Origin: Branchiostoma floridae | Taxonomy: Eukaryota; Chordata; Leptocardii; Amphioxiformes; Branchiostomatidae | Direction of reading: 5' to 3' | NCBI RefSeq assembly: GCF_000003815.2 | Contig: NC_049986.1 | Span: 6,192,868-6,256,867 of the forward strand | Length of the DNA stretch: 64,000 bases | Shown here: one piece after another, positions 1-14,300 of the stretch | Position numbering within the stretch: the first letter of the stretch is position 1 | How the letters are laid out: every line of letters begins with the position of its first letter | Notes under the pieces: model-generated | Told to the model about the DNA's origin: nothing | The model's input: only the letters and a program-made list of their open reading frames with translations | The model's database searches: none | Program-made: the position numbers and the translations under genes

Positions 1-79
1 ATAAACAAAGTTTTCTTGGTAAACTACAGTTGTTTTCTACCAACAAATAAATTCTATTAAAATCAATGTTATGTTCATG

Positions 80-155
80 GTTCAAAATTTATAATCTATG
101 CTAATTTTATGACGTCATTAGTCAAAATCCAAGATGGCCGCCAAGGATCTAGTTT
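80..155. mobile_element. Fragment of the same MITE family
   Basis: ATGCTAATTTTATGACGTCA followed by AAAATCCAAGATGGCCGCC matches the central part of the 19686 and 39081 elements. The rest of the element is not seen at the window edge. Confidence 0.5.
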
Positions 156-656
156 TACATGTTTATCATTCTCTGAAAGTTTGGTGGTCATACCATAAGT
201 AGTTAAGGAGTCTCAAAAGTTTGTTCCAAAAACAGCACGTTATTGCTGGGGTACGTTTGGACCCCAGACGGACTGATCACGGACTTTCTTTATAGTTTCC
301 ACAGTATCGAACCAATCTTCGTAAAAACTTCGGAGAAGATACTTGGTATAGAAGGTATTGACTGACAAAGTCACGAAAGGAATTTTTCTTCAGATTAAAA
401 ATGTTCAAATGGTACTTCAAAATGTACGCCTGGGGTCCAAATGGACCCCACTCAGATGTTTGAGGATTAATTACCTCAATGAAATGTGTGATGTCACTCG
501 TTCTCATTGAAATGTCGAAAATGGCTTTTTTTGGTCGAAAAATGAATCGGCTTTATTTTCACTGAAAACTACCTGGTTGTTTACTCCTCTTTTAACCATA
601 GCCAAAAAATGGCAACTTATTATTTTCGGTCCCATTGGTAATGCATTACAGGGCAT

Positions 657-688
657 GTAACAAACGTTACCGGTAACGTTTGTTACAA
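657..688. repeat. 32-bp perfect palindrome
   Basis: Half-site TGTAACAAACGTTACC is followed directly by its exact complement. The half GTTTGTTACA recurs at about 840-850 and 1022-1032. Confidence 0.9.
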
Positions 689-1389
689 CAGTAGAATTTA
701 CCCTGTTTTCTTCGAAAGGAATTACCTTATTGACTACATCATTTAGGTTTAAGTGGTTGTCCCTAGGAACATTTGAAAAGTGGGTAGCTTTTTTACACCA
801 GGTCAAATAGAAAGCTTAGACAGCATCGAACAATGGTAATGTTTGTTACAGTCATTTCTGTACAATATTGTGTTAAGCAAGGTGGGGAACAAATGACAGT
901 CAACAACCCTTTTTTGTTTCTTTAGAAAGTCAGAACAACTATGCAGCGTCGCAAAAACGGCCATTTCTAGTCTTATACGTGCATAATGTAACCGTGGCAA
1001 CAATCGTACTAGTGGTAGTAACGTTTGTTACAGAATCTGGCGACAGGCATAAACCACCTCACCCAGCCTCCAAGATCAGTGACAGGAGCGATCTGACGCC
1101 ATCGGGCAGAGGGCCTTTGTAGCTGGTTTCACCTGCCGAACAATCATTCTGGTCACTGAATTGTTACATTTTTGGCTACTATTTGAATTCTTCGTTTCTT
1201 CTCAGGCGACAGCCATTTTTTAGGGTGTGAAATCCCACTTGTGGCTATAATAATCTTCTAACCCATCAACCTATACGAATGTTGTGGTGTATCTTTTGTA
1301 AAACATTACAGGGGTTGTGGAAAAATGAAGGAACCAGTGATGTTGTCTATAATTTCCTCCATATCAAGGCGTAAAATCAGGCGACAGCA

Positions 1390-2110
1390 TTTCGACATTT
1401 AAATGAGAACGAGCCCTGTGTGTCTGTCTGTGTGTAAACAAGATAACTCAAAAACGACTGGGTGAATTGGTTTCATACTTGGTGTGTTGGTAGGGTGTGA
1501 TGAAAGCTGGAAATGATTAGATTTGGAGCCCCCTAGCGGCTCCCTTGGTACTGCAGCGCAACTTCCGGTTTTGCTATCTCGGTGTTCTGAACTTGCTACG
1601 ATCACAATTTTTAAGTATTAGATACCTCTTGTGCTCAGGAAGGAATGATATAAGTTTGGGCCCCCTAGCGTCTAGTTTTGGGATAGCAGGGGCATTTTTT
1701 GTCAAAAACTTCTGACGAGGATAACTCAAGAAGGGAACAACGGATTTTCATGATTTTTGGTATGTAGGTACCTTAGACAATGTTGTGCAAGATAAAATAC
1801 CAATCATGCAAAATAGGAGTACATTTGCATAATTAATGAGAATATTTTATCAAAGCAGTTTTTTCAATGTATCTCTTGTCCTGGACATGATATGGTTGTG
1901 ACATTTGGGTGGTAGGTAGCTTTTCGCGTCATGACAAAGGGGGCAGCGCCCCTAACATTTAATTGTGGAACTACAGGGGCGTTTTTGTCAAGACACTCCA
2001 AAGAGGATAACTGCAGAAAGGAACGACGGATTGCCTGCATTTTAGTTATGCAGATAGCTTGGGCAAAGATGTTCATAATGATATGCATGTTATGCAAATG
2101 AGGACTTAAT
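1390..2110. repeat. About 280-bp tandem repeat, three diverged units
   Basis: GATAACTCAA.AA.G..C..CGGATT recurs near 1441, 1719 and 2005, with CCCCCTAGCG and AGGGGCATTTTTTGTCAA blocks between. A related CTAGCG block appears in the transporter intron at 60240. Confidence 0.6.
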
Positions 2111-3753
2111 TTGGATAATTAATGAGGAAATTGTATAATTCCACTGTTTGCAATAACTGGACTACGATAAATGTCACACTTGTTAATTATAACCAGTGGA
2201 ACATATGCAGATATCAAATATGCAGATGAGGAACTTATTTGCATAATTTATTGATGTACGTTATTCAATGATGAACAACACCATGCATAAATCATGTTAA
2301 TGTTAAGTCATTTGCATGAAATTAACAAAAGCTCTAAATATTCATGGAGGAAAGATAAGTATTTCTAAGTGAATCTTTTAAATATATATTCTATGGTATA
2401 GAACTGTATAAAAGGCACCATGTTAACTGACGCCTTTTACATTCAGGTCAATATCACATTAATAAAACAAGCACTAAATTTCGTACTACTTTTATTGTAT
2501 ATGGTCATCGTGTCAACATGTCATGAATCATTTTAGAGAATAGAGAATACTTTTAATTTGGTGAATTTATCATATGTGAATTATGATCTTATCAAAATAA
2601 AAGTACATGTACATCTGCGATAACATCTGAGAACAAATGTCGTTGTGCACGTTTTGATTTAAAGTTTTGATATTGCCCGATCAAATAAAAGCGGAATAAG
2701 TTGTCTGTAAGTATATTGTATTAGATGAACATTTTGACATGACTTATTATATATTCTTAATGATATAAATCAAGATTAAAGACTTATTCTTAACGATTAC
2801 TATGTGGCGATTGGCGCAATTATTGTTATATAAACATTTAAACATTTGACTAAGCTTACCTATTGTACGACTTCTAAACGTTAATAACTATCAAACTAAT
2901 ACAACATTATCTAAACATTTTTAGATATAACATGTCAGCCATAACATATTTAGTAGCATTTCAGGAGGACACTATTGCTAAAGACATGAACATTTGAATA
3001 TGGACTGCTAAGAATTTGCCATTATTCATGACGCTATAGTTAAATAAAATGTATAAGTAATATGAGCACAAAATATACCATTAATTATTAATCCTCGACG
3101 ACGGGGGAAAGAGCCATGATTAATGTTTTGTAAAGAAGAAATAATGGTGCAGAATACTAACCTTCTATCACCAATAGTTATAATATAACAATATGATAGG
3201 CATTAATGCTTCAAACAAAAGTGAATTTATACTAACCATACTAAGGTTTACGTTGGTGTATTTATATGCATAGACCACAAAAATTTGCATGATTTACTAA
3301 CTAAAGAACTGCACTCAACGTTATGAATTAAATACGCGTTTCCTAAAGGTTTTGACCGTTTACATATTGCATTATTAAGATTGATTATGGTTTTACTTAA
3401 TATACTTTATATTCTTACCTTAACGTTTATAACGTTATCATGCTTCTTGGTAACGTGGGAATTTAATTCTTTTCTAAATTAATTATAATAGATATATATA
3501 TAACATAGGTGCATGAATTGCAATTCTAAATATTCTTAAGCTACTTCCTTACATTCTGTTATGCATTCATTGAAATTGTGACTTTTAAGAAGCTTTGCTT
3601 ACTTCCTTAGATCTAAATTGATTTATATGATTAATCTGTGATGAAATAATGGCCATATTGTTTAGAGAAAATTAATACTGATGTTACCTGTTCGTACTGA
3701 CGGTATAATTATGCACAATTTAATAGGAACGTGCTGGGACTTATTATATAATG

Positions 3754-3955
3754 ATAAAAAGTTAAAGTTAAAGTTTGCCCATACATCTAAGATGCGTAGG
3801 GTGGCGCCCATCTCCACTTCGAAGCTCTTTGGCCACACATTTTGTGCAAGTCACTACTGCAAGGGGCTAGTCCGCTGGTTGTGATTGGTGTTTAACTTCC
3901 ATACTCTTCCTCGTTAGTGCCGAGTGCCAAGTAGAGAAAGCAGCATGTACCATAT
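3754..3955. repeat. SINE-like dispersed repeat
   Basis: TAAAGTTAAAGTTTGCCCAT, then GAAGCTCTTTGGCCACACAT and TGCCGAGTGCCAAGTAGAGA, blocks typical of an invertebrate SINE tail. It lies just 3' of the synthase stop. The identity is a recollection of pattern, not a match I could run. Confidence 0.35.
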
Positions 3956-3974
3956 AATATTAGCTTTACTGTAT

Positions 3975-6900
3975 TTAGAACTCAGTCATTGTAGTTTCCT
4001 CTCCATACGATTCGTTAAAATAACCATTTTCCTCGCCTATTTCCTCATCCACGGTGTGCAAACTCATAGCCATAGTAGCGGGTGCAGGGTTTCCGGAGAT
4101 TTTGGGAGAGACATCCGAGCCTGGTGTTTCCCATGGGTTTGGTATACGGGCTAACATGTGGACAAGAGTCCAGCCTCTGTGGACCACCATGGACAGGAAC
4201 TGGACACCCAGGACCACGCCGAACACGAGGAGGTAGGTCAGAGTGAGTGGGCTCATCATCAGTACCTAACACATTGTTTAGAAACAGATGTTAAAAAAGA
4301 AAAAAAAATAGATTCGAAATCTGCTGATGAAAAATAACTCAAGGGGTGTTCATCTGGTGATCTTAAAAACAAATTATGTCTGTTCTAATAGAAAAATAAT
4401 AAGGGGAATCTTAAAAACAAATTATGTCTGTTCTAATAGAAAAAATATAAGGGGTAAGATTGGCTTTAAAAAGTATTGAAAGCCCTACTTCTCTTCGTCG
4501 TAAACTTCAAAGAGAATTAAGTTTCCTGTCTATTCAGAATAATTCACAAACTGGACAGACACTGGCATGAGGTAGGGAATGGGGGATATGAGGGAAGGTA
4601 CAACAGGGAACCAATGGGAAAGGCCGTTAGGGATTGGGGCGCATCCGTCCAATAAGTGAGCCGACAGTAAACGTGAATTAAGCACTGGTTGATTTTGTTC
4701 CAATCCAATATATATGATCCAAAAATTGAACTAGGGGTTTAAATTTTTACGATTTTTTTGTCAATTTCTGTTTGTAAGAAATAAATGACAGTGAATAATT
4801 GAAATAACCATACCATCTTTCACACGCTTCCTACAAGCTGGAAAGCTCATAAAACGGTCAGATTTCAGGAAATGAACTGTACTATTGCTAGCAAATTGCA
4901 TGTTTAACCTAAAATAGTTATAATCACCTCCATGTGTGTGTAAGACTTCAAGATAAAGATCAAGGTCAGCCACATTGCGTTGGTGACGAAGAAGACAACG
5001 ACCCAAGCGTTGCGAAGCTGAAGGAGTTTCTCTTTTAGGTCCTGTGTGTTGGTTTTCAAACCACTGTCCTTCTTTGGGTCTAGGGTTTTATCAACAAGAC
5101 GCTTCCAGAAACTAAAAAAAAATAGGGTAAAATGAATAATGCGCAATTTTTTCTCAGAGTAACCCCTACTTATTTCCTTGACATCCAGGTAGATAAAGTA
5201 CTTTTTTAATAAAGGGGCAATTATCTTTTTGCTTTTAATTATTTACATCGTATGATATACGCCCAAATAAGCACTTCCACTGTAGCTTGATTAGGTGTTT
5301 TTTACTTCGATAATCTGTAACTGAACGACTTTAAAATTCTAGTTAATTGGAAAAGTATTTTAATACCATATTGAGCCTTGTTTTAGTACTACTGCATGGA
5401 AGACATGTAAAAATAATTACCAGTAAAAATGACTGTATAAAGGATTCAATCATAGCTTGTATAATATGTTTTAAATGTTTTTATTTTAGTTATTGATAAT
5501 GCTACAGATTTAAAAAAAACTGCAGTAAAAATAACTGTATGAAGGATTAAATAATAGCCCTCTAATCCATTTACATGTTTTAAATGTTTGAATATTAGCT
5601 TCCGAGGATTTTAAATATGGCAAAAAACGTGTTTGGGTTGACATCAAAGCTTTTGCTGCTAAAAGTGAACCAAAGACATTGATTATTTGCCGTATAATAC
5701 TACAGACTGATTGTCAAACATTGTACCAAGAAAGACATTACGCCAAACAAGAAAACATCATTACCTATATTCCAAGAAACGGCTGTCAGCGTCGTCTACT
5801 TTGTGTTTTATCTCCCCGTTGACCCACCCATTGGCCTGACCGTTCGGCTCAGCTCCTGCATGCGAGAGCACAAAATACCGATATAACATCAACTAACATA
5901 ATTCCACCAGGTGCCATAATACCGCCACCTCAAAAAAACGTTAGTATAGAGGTCTTTCCAATATTGTTTTCAACACCAAATGTTGAATATTCTAAATGTA
6001 ATACAATTCTGATATTTAGGTGCGGAAGACAAACTTGAGAAGGTATCCATAACAACGTTTTTTTTTAGATGGTGGTATAATGACACCTATTGGAATTATG
6101 CGAATTCGTATGTTATTTCTATTTCGTTTGTGAACGTTGTATTTTCTTGAATTAATTTTACCAAAATGTGCCGGTTAAATGTCGCGTTAATATATACTAA
6201 GTAAGTGTTAAAATTAAAACCTACTAACAATGCCAAACCGTACATAAAATAACATAACATTTTTAGAAAAAAAAACAGACTGTTTTTTACAGTTGATTTA
6301 GATGACTAATTATTGAGTAAATAAGTATTAGCTTACCAAATGAAAGTTGTTCGTGGTTTTCGTTTTCAGGTGAAAGATCAGAACGTTTATTGCTGTTAAA
6401 AAACTGTTGTTGTTTGTCACCTTGGGGTGTACCCCTGCGTAAGGAATAACAAAAGGTTACTATAGCATTGCAAAAATATCTGTGAATATACAGACATATT
6501 ATACAGATGTATAAGATATATAAGTGGATAGATAAATAATGTACGTGAATATCGTTGATGGGATGTATTCCTAAAGTAATTTGTCTTTTAATTAATACAA
6601 AACATCAATATACAAATAAATAGTTTCTAGATTTTCTTTCTTGTTTACAAGGGTCAAATCCATTTACAAATAAATTCATATTGCATAATTTCTGTACCGG
6701 TATACCGGTAAGGGAATATAGAATCCAGCACACGACATTGCAGGATAACTATGTTTATCAATTTTCATATAGAGGAAAAATGACAATGTCAAACTAACTG
6801 GGAGACTGTGTTAGTCATTTTGCTGGATCCATTTGCAATTTGGTCGACGTTCTCTTCCTTTGTAGTCTCACGTGTACCTTTTGAAAAACAAATCACAGCA

Positions 6901-8373
6901 TTGGGTTACACAAAATGCTAAATGGCTACATGATGTTCAACAAGCTTTCAGTTGGTGTTTATCTCTAAATCATTATAGCAACATTTTTGTATGCATATAT
7001 TTATTTTATTTATCATGCGACAATTATGCCAACTTGCAGTTTTTCATGTAAACGAAACGGGCGTGGTTATGGGCATAGGTCCGGAGTTATAATTCCGAAC
7101 CGTTATAAGTCCGGACCTCCAAATGAATTTCTATATATACCTTGCTTTAACCTTAACTTTAGTTTTATTACACAGTAATAAATGTAAGAGCTATAGCCAT
7201 TGCACTGTACTCCCATTGGTTAAAAACTTGAATGGTTTGAATGAGTAGCGCTACCCCAGCTCCTGTCATTCAAATTGCAGATGCTGTAGATGGGCAGCAA
7301 AACGCAAGTTGTCGGCAGACACAACAGGTACAGGAAGCCGTAGACCACGCAGGAAAATTCCGCTGGATGTAATATGGCCGTTACGATGTAGATTCCGACG
7401 AAGCTGAAAATGATGAGGATATCCACAGACGGGATTCCTGACCAAATAAGGAAGCTAGAGTTAGTCCAGAAATAAATACTAGTAGAGTTCATATTCAATG
7501 CCATGTTGGCAACTAGGAGGAGTGATATAATGCAGAAACATATAGAGATGCACATAATACACATTCCACATAGCACGAATATCAATCAGACGATAGTCTC
7601 TGCGCTCTAAAGGACATTTTACGCAGTGATACGTCCGTCCGTGTTTTCTAGATCTGCGCGCGATTTTTAATGATAATTGAAGATCGTCAACAATGTTACA
7701 GGAGTATAAATATAAGTTATTTGGAAACTGCAAGACAGTAACTTTCCTAAAGAGTTATTTTCTACTTGTTCATGATTACCTGATCTGTCGGTAAGTTGAA
7801 GTTGCAGGTCTTGAAAGACGGCAATAGCGCAGCCTAGACTCAGTGCGAACATTGCTACGAAAAAAGCAGCAGCCAAAAGCTTGGCAACCTGTAATATGAG
7901 GGGGAAACGGTCATTTAAACGAGATATATAAAGGATTCTGCATGTTACGTTACAATCTAACACTAAGGTCAATCCATTTAACCAGATCTGGTGTAAATTA
8001 AATGTTCTAGAATCAAGCATAATTTTGCACCATCGTCTGTTCAAGAATAACTTAATCATATATGTTTCTTATTAGCACCAGAAGTTTCAAATTGGTAGAT
8101 TTCCTGATTTTTATTTGTATTCCGGCTGTTGCGGTCCATTCGGTAGTGACGTCGATGATAGCGTATTGCTTGAGCATTTCAAATGGCTATTTATTTGCAT
8201 GGGTGTTTGCGCATATATATATACTATGTTTAATGAAGTATTAAAAATAGTTCTTACCTTGAGCTGTGTATTCTGTTGTGCATAGAGGCACACAACACCG
8301 TAAGCCACAGTGGCTAGACTCAACACGATCATTGATATCTCAAGACTCAGTCCGAAAGCAAGCTCCACTCCAC
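3975..8373 (-). CDS. Exons 28-35: C-terminal membrane region and tail
   Basis: Exons 28-30 encode four hydrophobic segments and the LHPAEFSC and [14 protein letters not shown] stretches of animal chitin synthases. The SWGTRE motif is split across the intron between exons 30 and 31 (TGG G / GT ACA CGT GAG), which independently confirms that junction. Exons 31-33 encode a polar, low-complexity linker rich in Asn, Gln, Glu and Lys. Exon 34 has the conserved [12 protein letters not shown] and [16 protein letters not shown] segments. Exon 35 has [19 protein letters not shown] and FHR-like [11 protein letters not shown], followed by a short acidic cytosolic tail ending TMTEF and TAA. No polyadenylation signal was assigned with confidence. 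Confidence 0.9.
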
Positions 8374-11300
8374 CTAGGTTTTCGAATTAGGGCAAAGGTT
8401 AACATAAAAATAATAAGTATCGCGGTATAGAAAAATCGCATGGGGAAAATTATGGCATTTACTTATAATGCTTTGGAGTTCATATAAACACATGTGTGCA
8501 CATTTCCGTGTATATTTGTTTTGATATAAAACCATAACCATGTAGATACTTTTGATGCTCAACATTTTATAATTATACTTAAAAGACCAGTTCTATTGAA
8601 ATATTACATAACTGTACCAATTATAAAGTTAGTTTAAGAAAATTTTAAAACGTTGGATATAAAAATATCGATTTTAGGAATGTTTATAATTACCAAAAAC
8701 GTAAAACCAATTACGACTGATATTACATCAAAGCGAGCATTCCTACCTGGTCAAAAAATCGAAACGTGAGTCGCATAAGTTCGTAGTTTGGAAGAAAAAC
8801 AATGCTCAAGGATTATGGTGCAATATGAATCTATAATAACATTTTTTCTCATAATTTCTTGAGCAGTTGATCCAAGTTGTGAACTAATGAAGCATAATGA
8901 ACCGTGTGAGCCTGCATGGCAGAAACCTCAGGTCTAAACACCAGATAACACAATTCCACTGTAGAACGGCTAGGTACAGAAAGACTACACTGCCGTACCT
9001 TGTCGACTTGCTAAACAGTTCATAGTGCTAGAAGTATAACTAAGCTTTGGATGTATACACAGTTATTTTAAAGATGATTATTGTTATGTTTTATAATGTT
9101 TTGACTTGTGTACCTCTATTGCTTTTCATTTTAAATGTAACATGTGTAAAGCATACTACAATTCAGCCGAAGAAATGAAGGCTGCCACTGTATGTTATTG
9201 TTTGTCGCTCGATGCGGAAATAAACCATTCATATACTAAACATACCGGCGACAAGTATAAGGCAGGTTCCAGGGGTGACAATGGAGGAAACGATGAGGAG
9301 TATCTGGTAGAGTAGGAAGGGTCGCGAAAAGTTGCGGTTGTTTGCTACAATCGTCTTCCAAATCTGTTGACGAAAACGGGAGATTGGTGACGCCATAGAT
9401 TGTTCAGCTGAGTAACGACATTATCAATGTTCGATGTTGCCTTGATTTCTTGAGTGAATTCAAAATCACTTAGACAGACTCTACATTATAATGATTATCC
9501 TACTAAAAGCCCGATTGTTATCGAAGAAAACAACAACCCTTATTGCGTACAAGGAACACATCTTTATGTGTTCTTTTTTTAAAGTCATGACACCAGTGAC
9601 ATTCTTCTCGCGGTACTTGACTCATAATAGATAATAGAGTATTTGTCAGATTTAAATTTGTTTACTGATACTTGGTTTGATTTATTGATGCTGAACATGT
9701 TCATAGTATAGAAGGAAACGTGTAGAGGGGGGGGGGGTGAATAGTGGTTTATTGGAGCCTGCTTATCAGAAATATTCCGCGCTTAAAACTAGTTGCACAT
9801 TAAAAACTTAACAATCAGATAGCATTGTCAGCTTGCAAAAACTGTAACAGTACGCCCAAGGGCTTGCATCTTACAATGCAAAAAATAACAGTCAACACAA
9901 AATAACAGTACCTGGGCGATGATAATCGGGTTAACAAGGCTGGAGAGCAGCCAGCGTCGACGCTGTTTGAACAGCTCTTCGAACGTCTCGGGACAGTATG
10001 TAAAGTCTTCAGTCATCGCTGAGTATTCCAGAGTCCACCCGTGCTTGATCTAGCGCGTTCGAAAGACATTTAAAAGTAAAAGAATTATATAAGACAAGTG
10101 GAGACAACACTAAGCTATACTGCAATAGTGGCGCTGGATCCGTCATACAGATCAGTACGACAAAATTATGATCACCTTTGAGCATGAAAGGATTTTGCAG
10201 GAATACAAAGCATCTGATAATGTCCACGGCTTACCGCTCGAATGACATATATCAATGATATACCGACTGCTATATATGTATAATGATTCATAATACAGTC
10301 AAACCTGCCCAAGACGACCACCCGCGGGACCAGACAAAAGCGGTCAATTTGGACAGGTGGTCGCTGAGAAGAGTATCGACTCACAACATGCCCGATGTAT
10401 AGTATAAATTACTGTACGGTGTACCTTTCGAATTCGCTTGGGCAGGTTTGACTATATACATGTATAGCAGTCATTCACAAGAGGGAGCTAGGAAGGTAAC
10501 ATTCCAGAAAATGCAGCATGTTTCCCACCCGGTAATATGCCTTTTGTGAAGTTAATCACACACATCATTATATCATAAATCTCGCCCCTGAAGCGTCGCC
10601 AAAAATGACATAATTTATGCACCTTTATTCACTCATTGAATAATCTTGATAATGGACATGTCTTGTAAAACTTTTTGAAATACTTTGGGATATGCACAAT
10701 GGTTTTTGAAAAAGTCAGTTTCATCCTGTGCATTTTGTATAATATATGAAATATGGTCACTTTAAAGAAAGTTAGATTTACTTTAACACATTAACAAATA
10801 TGTCGCCAGCATGATAATATAAAAAATGCATGACAATAGACAAGCATTGCATAGTGCTTGCATTAAACCCAAATAACAAAAGTAGAAGTGAGAAGAACAC
10901 ACACAAAAATGTGATTTTCCTATGGAGAAACATAACTAGGATGACGACTTACCAACAGGGTACAGAACCACCTGTCCTCTCCCATGTCCTTGACGAGGAA
11001 GTCATTGGCTTCCTTGACATGAGAGGAATATTCAGACAGTCCGTCTCTGACGGCATTTGCTCGGTAGACAGAGAAACATCCAGGGCAGCAAAGAACGGTT
11101 CCCATCATATTGTTAGCCGTCTATTTGTTACGGTAAAAAAATAGAATGCATTACCATCTCTGCTTCATGTTGGTATTAATTGAAATTCACTAATGTCGTG
11201 ATAAAATTCCATGTCAAGTTTTGCTATGTTTGAATGACGTTATACTGGCAAGATGCATGTCAATTATCAAATTTAAAGCAATATGAATGAAAAATAAAGC

Positions 11301-14300
11301 CCATTGTAAATTACGTATTTCATTTAGTAATAATGTTTTTTTAAACAATGTGCATTTCAGTTTTATCTCTCTTATCGAAAACCTCAATGCAGTTCAAAAG
11401 CAAGCTGCTGGGGCCCAAAGGTACAAAACATCTTCCAATGAGCTCATGAGGTTCACCAACGTGGTAATAGACATAAACAACGGAACTTCTACTGCAATAC
11501 TAAGATCATATACATGGGGCTCAATTTTTTTCTTCTTCTTTCCAGGATCTACACACATAGGGTTAGGGTTATTGTAACCATATGTTAACCCAAAACTCTA
11601 ACCCTGAAACGAAACAAAAACACCGATAGAAAAGCACTCAAAGACACACAAAAACAATACCTCATGAGACAGGGGGCCGATATCGACTTCTAAGCACATT
11701 TGATCCTTTGTTTTTAACGCCACACTTCTGGTCTGGATATATAACTTCACATGGTGCTGATCGAAAGCTTTGTTTCGTGTACGGATATAAAGTTTAAACG
11801 TGTACATGTAACATAACCACCATTTTCTATTTTTAAAAAATGACCTTACCTTTCCCAGCCAGTGAGCTATGGCGTAGTCAAATATCTGATACCATGCCAC
11901 AGGTCCGGAGCCTATCGGGTGAGTCCGCGCGCACACCGCCCCGACAGATGGGTTCTGTACGACAATGTCCAGTAAAGATCTGACGGCCTCAGACTTGAAC
12001 TTGACATCCCCATCCGTCATTAGAATGTAGGTGTTAGCAAGCCTGTCATCTTCAGAAACAAAAAGTTTGTACAATGCTTGCAAAGATTGGTGTACCAAAA
12101 CAAAACAAAATTTTGAAATGAGACAGATTACTTTCTAATATTAAGTAATGTATGTATACTACGTAAACATCCATAATAGAATTAAGCTCAACGTCAGGTA
12201 AATGCAATCTATCTACGTAGAAATAGACAACGAAAAAATCTGATAAAAATCGCAACATGAGTCGCTATTATGTCATTTTAGCTATAAGGCCACAGCGTGT
12301 GAATTTTAAGAATTACATCCTCTGTAGACAGCAAAAATAACAGAATGGGAGATAAAACAAAAAAAAACATTAACGAGGTAATAAAGGAAGAATTTGATAT
12401 TACAGCCATCCATTCCTCTATTCAAAATTTAGAAGTTGATCACCAAGTTCGCAACTCAATTTATTGCTTCAGTATTCGTGCCACCATCAACTATCCAATT
12501 TTCATAGAAATACATTCATAGCTACCTCACATGTGTCACTTCTGCATAATCGCTAAGCACACAATATCTGGCCATTTCGGTGCTTTCTCGTTATTTGTAC
12601 CAACTCCGTTGGGGAAAATCTTTTCAAATTATTGCGTAAACTAATGAGCGCCTATGTCATCCTTTAGATTTACTTGCTGTAGACTTATGCACTCCACTAG
12701 GGTGGGTACCGGTAAAAAATCAAGTACAGGTACGGTTCAAGTCGTAAGGATCAGGTCCAAATTTGGACCTGAACCTGATTAGGAGTATCTGTAAAAACTG
12801 AATGAACAATACTCAAAACAATGGTCCATTTCGCTACAAAAGATTATGTTTGATGGGGTATCCGACGTCCACTGGCGTTTAAAAATTCTATTTTCATGTA
12901 AACAAGACTAACTGCCTCTGTCTTAGACCAAGTTTGACCGTAGAAGCTTGGTAATAATGACCATCAACTCCCATCTACTTTTCCTATTGTTTTTTTTTTT
13001 GTTGTTGTTGTTGGCCTTAAGCTTGTCAGGCCCTTCACACGCGAACACCTGCCGATATAATCTCTTTATTTTCGAATTTGTACAACGGTTTTTCTGGACC
13101 GATCCAACAAGAAAGACGGTTCTGTGCCGGTACACAATACACACATCTAATGCCAATGGCTCCAAGCCATGTAGAGAACGTTACACATTATCTGTTGCAT
13201 ACGGAAAAAACATGTACATACTGAGAGGGTGTCCAAGGACCTCGAATCTCATGCCGTGACACTTTGTTGGATAAATCCGCAGAAATCGGGTCTTGATGGG
13301 TTGTTTGAGAAGAATTTTGACGGGTTCTTCAATTCCATCTTCCGAAACAGTGAAAGTCTAAAAAAAGAGCATTAACGGTAATAAAAAAAATTAAATCAAG
13401 TTATATCTGTCCATCGTATATCCTCTTCAACAGAAGTCAGTAATAATTGTGAATATTCTTAAACCTTTTTTATGTTTGTATGTATATGTCATAAAGTAAA
13501 ACACTTAAGAAAAATACAATTACACTAAAATGATACCTGGCAAAATATATCACTTGACAGTGATGACACATAGGTATAATTGTAAATATTGTCATCTACA
13601 GATTCATATAGTAGTAAATGAAAATCGTTACATTGTTGATTAATGACATGTGAGATAGCGCAGCGTCAGTGTGTTTCGAGTTTGAATCCGGCTGCCGCGT
13701 CACCGATCTTGTGCCCCTGAGAAAGGAACTTTACACGACTTTCCTCGCTTTACTCGGGTTAAAACAGTCGAACCGCAGAGCTCTATGCGCATCCGTTCTG
13801 CGCAGCCTTCTCTACAACAGGTCGTGCGCCTGATCGCGGTTTGTCCTGGTTTGACCTCTTTGCATGGGTGCAAATAAGTGCCTGTTGTGCAACAAAAAGA
13901 CCTCAGACCTACGTAATGTTTATACTTTTTCACATCTACAGGTTTTGCCACGCACAGCTATGTACATATTTCGTGCATGGCAAAATGACAACGAGCGCTG
14001 TAGCTTTCGAAACATTTGCAAGTTTTGATCCGTTTATTTGTGGCTGTCTTTTAAACAGATCAACTTCATCCCATTAGCTAACACCACCATGTGATAGCCC
14101 AGTTTCTCTCCTTTAAATTGATACCAAAGTCACCGGGTTAATTTATGGAGCAACGTTTTGCCCCGAAATTATGTGCGAACATACGCAAATCACGGTGGTG
14201 AAGTTTCAGTCTGGTTGTAGCTACCCACGCACACTACCCCGTGTTTAGACCGTATTCTTATACATTTCGCATGGTGTCAAAGACCTCATTTCTTGGCAAG

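Larger units (their letters stand above)
1..3974. other. Region 3' of the synthase: no gene seen
   Basis: AT-rich DNA with the listed repeats. The open frames on both strands are short and lack domain or splice support. No RNA gene was recognised. The 3' UTR of the synthase should lie just below 3975, but its end cannot be placed. Confidence 0.6.

Noticed and set aside
13670-13700. Functional tRNA gene at the B-box-like GTTTGAATCC
   Set aside because: No full cloverleaf can be formed and the surroundings match a SINE.
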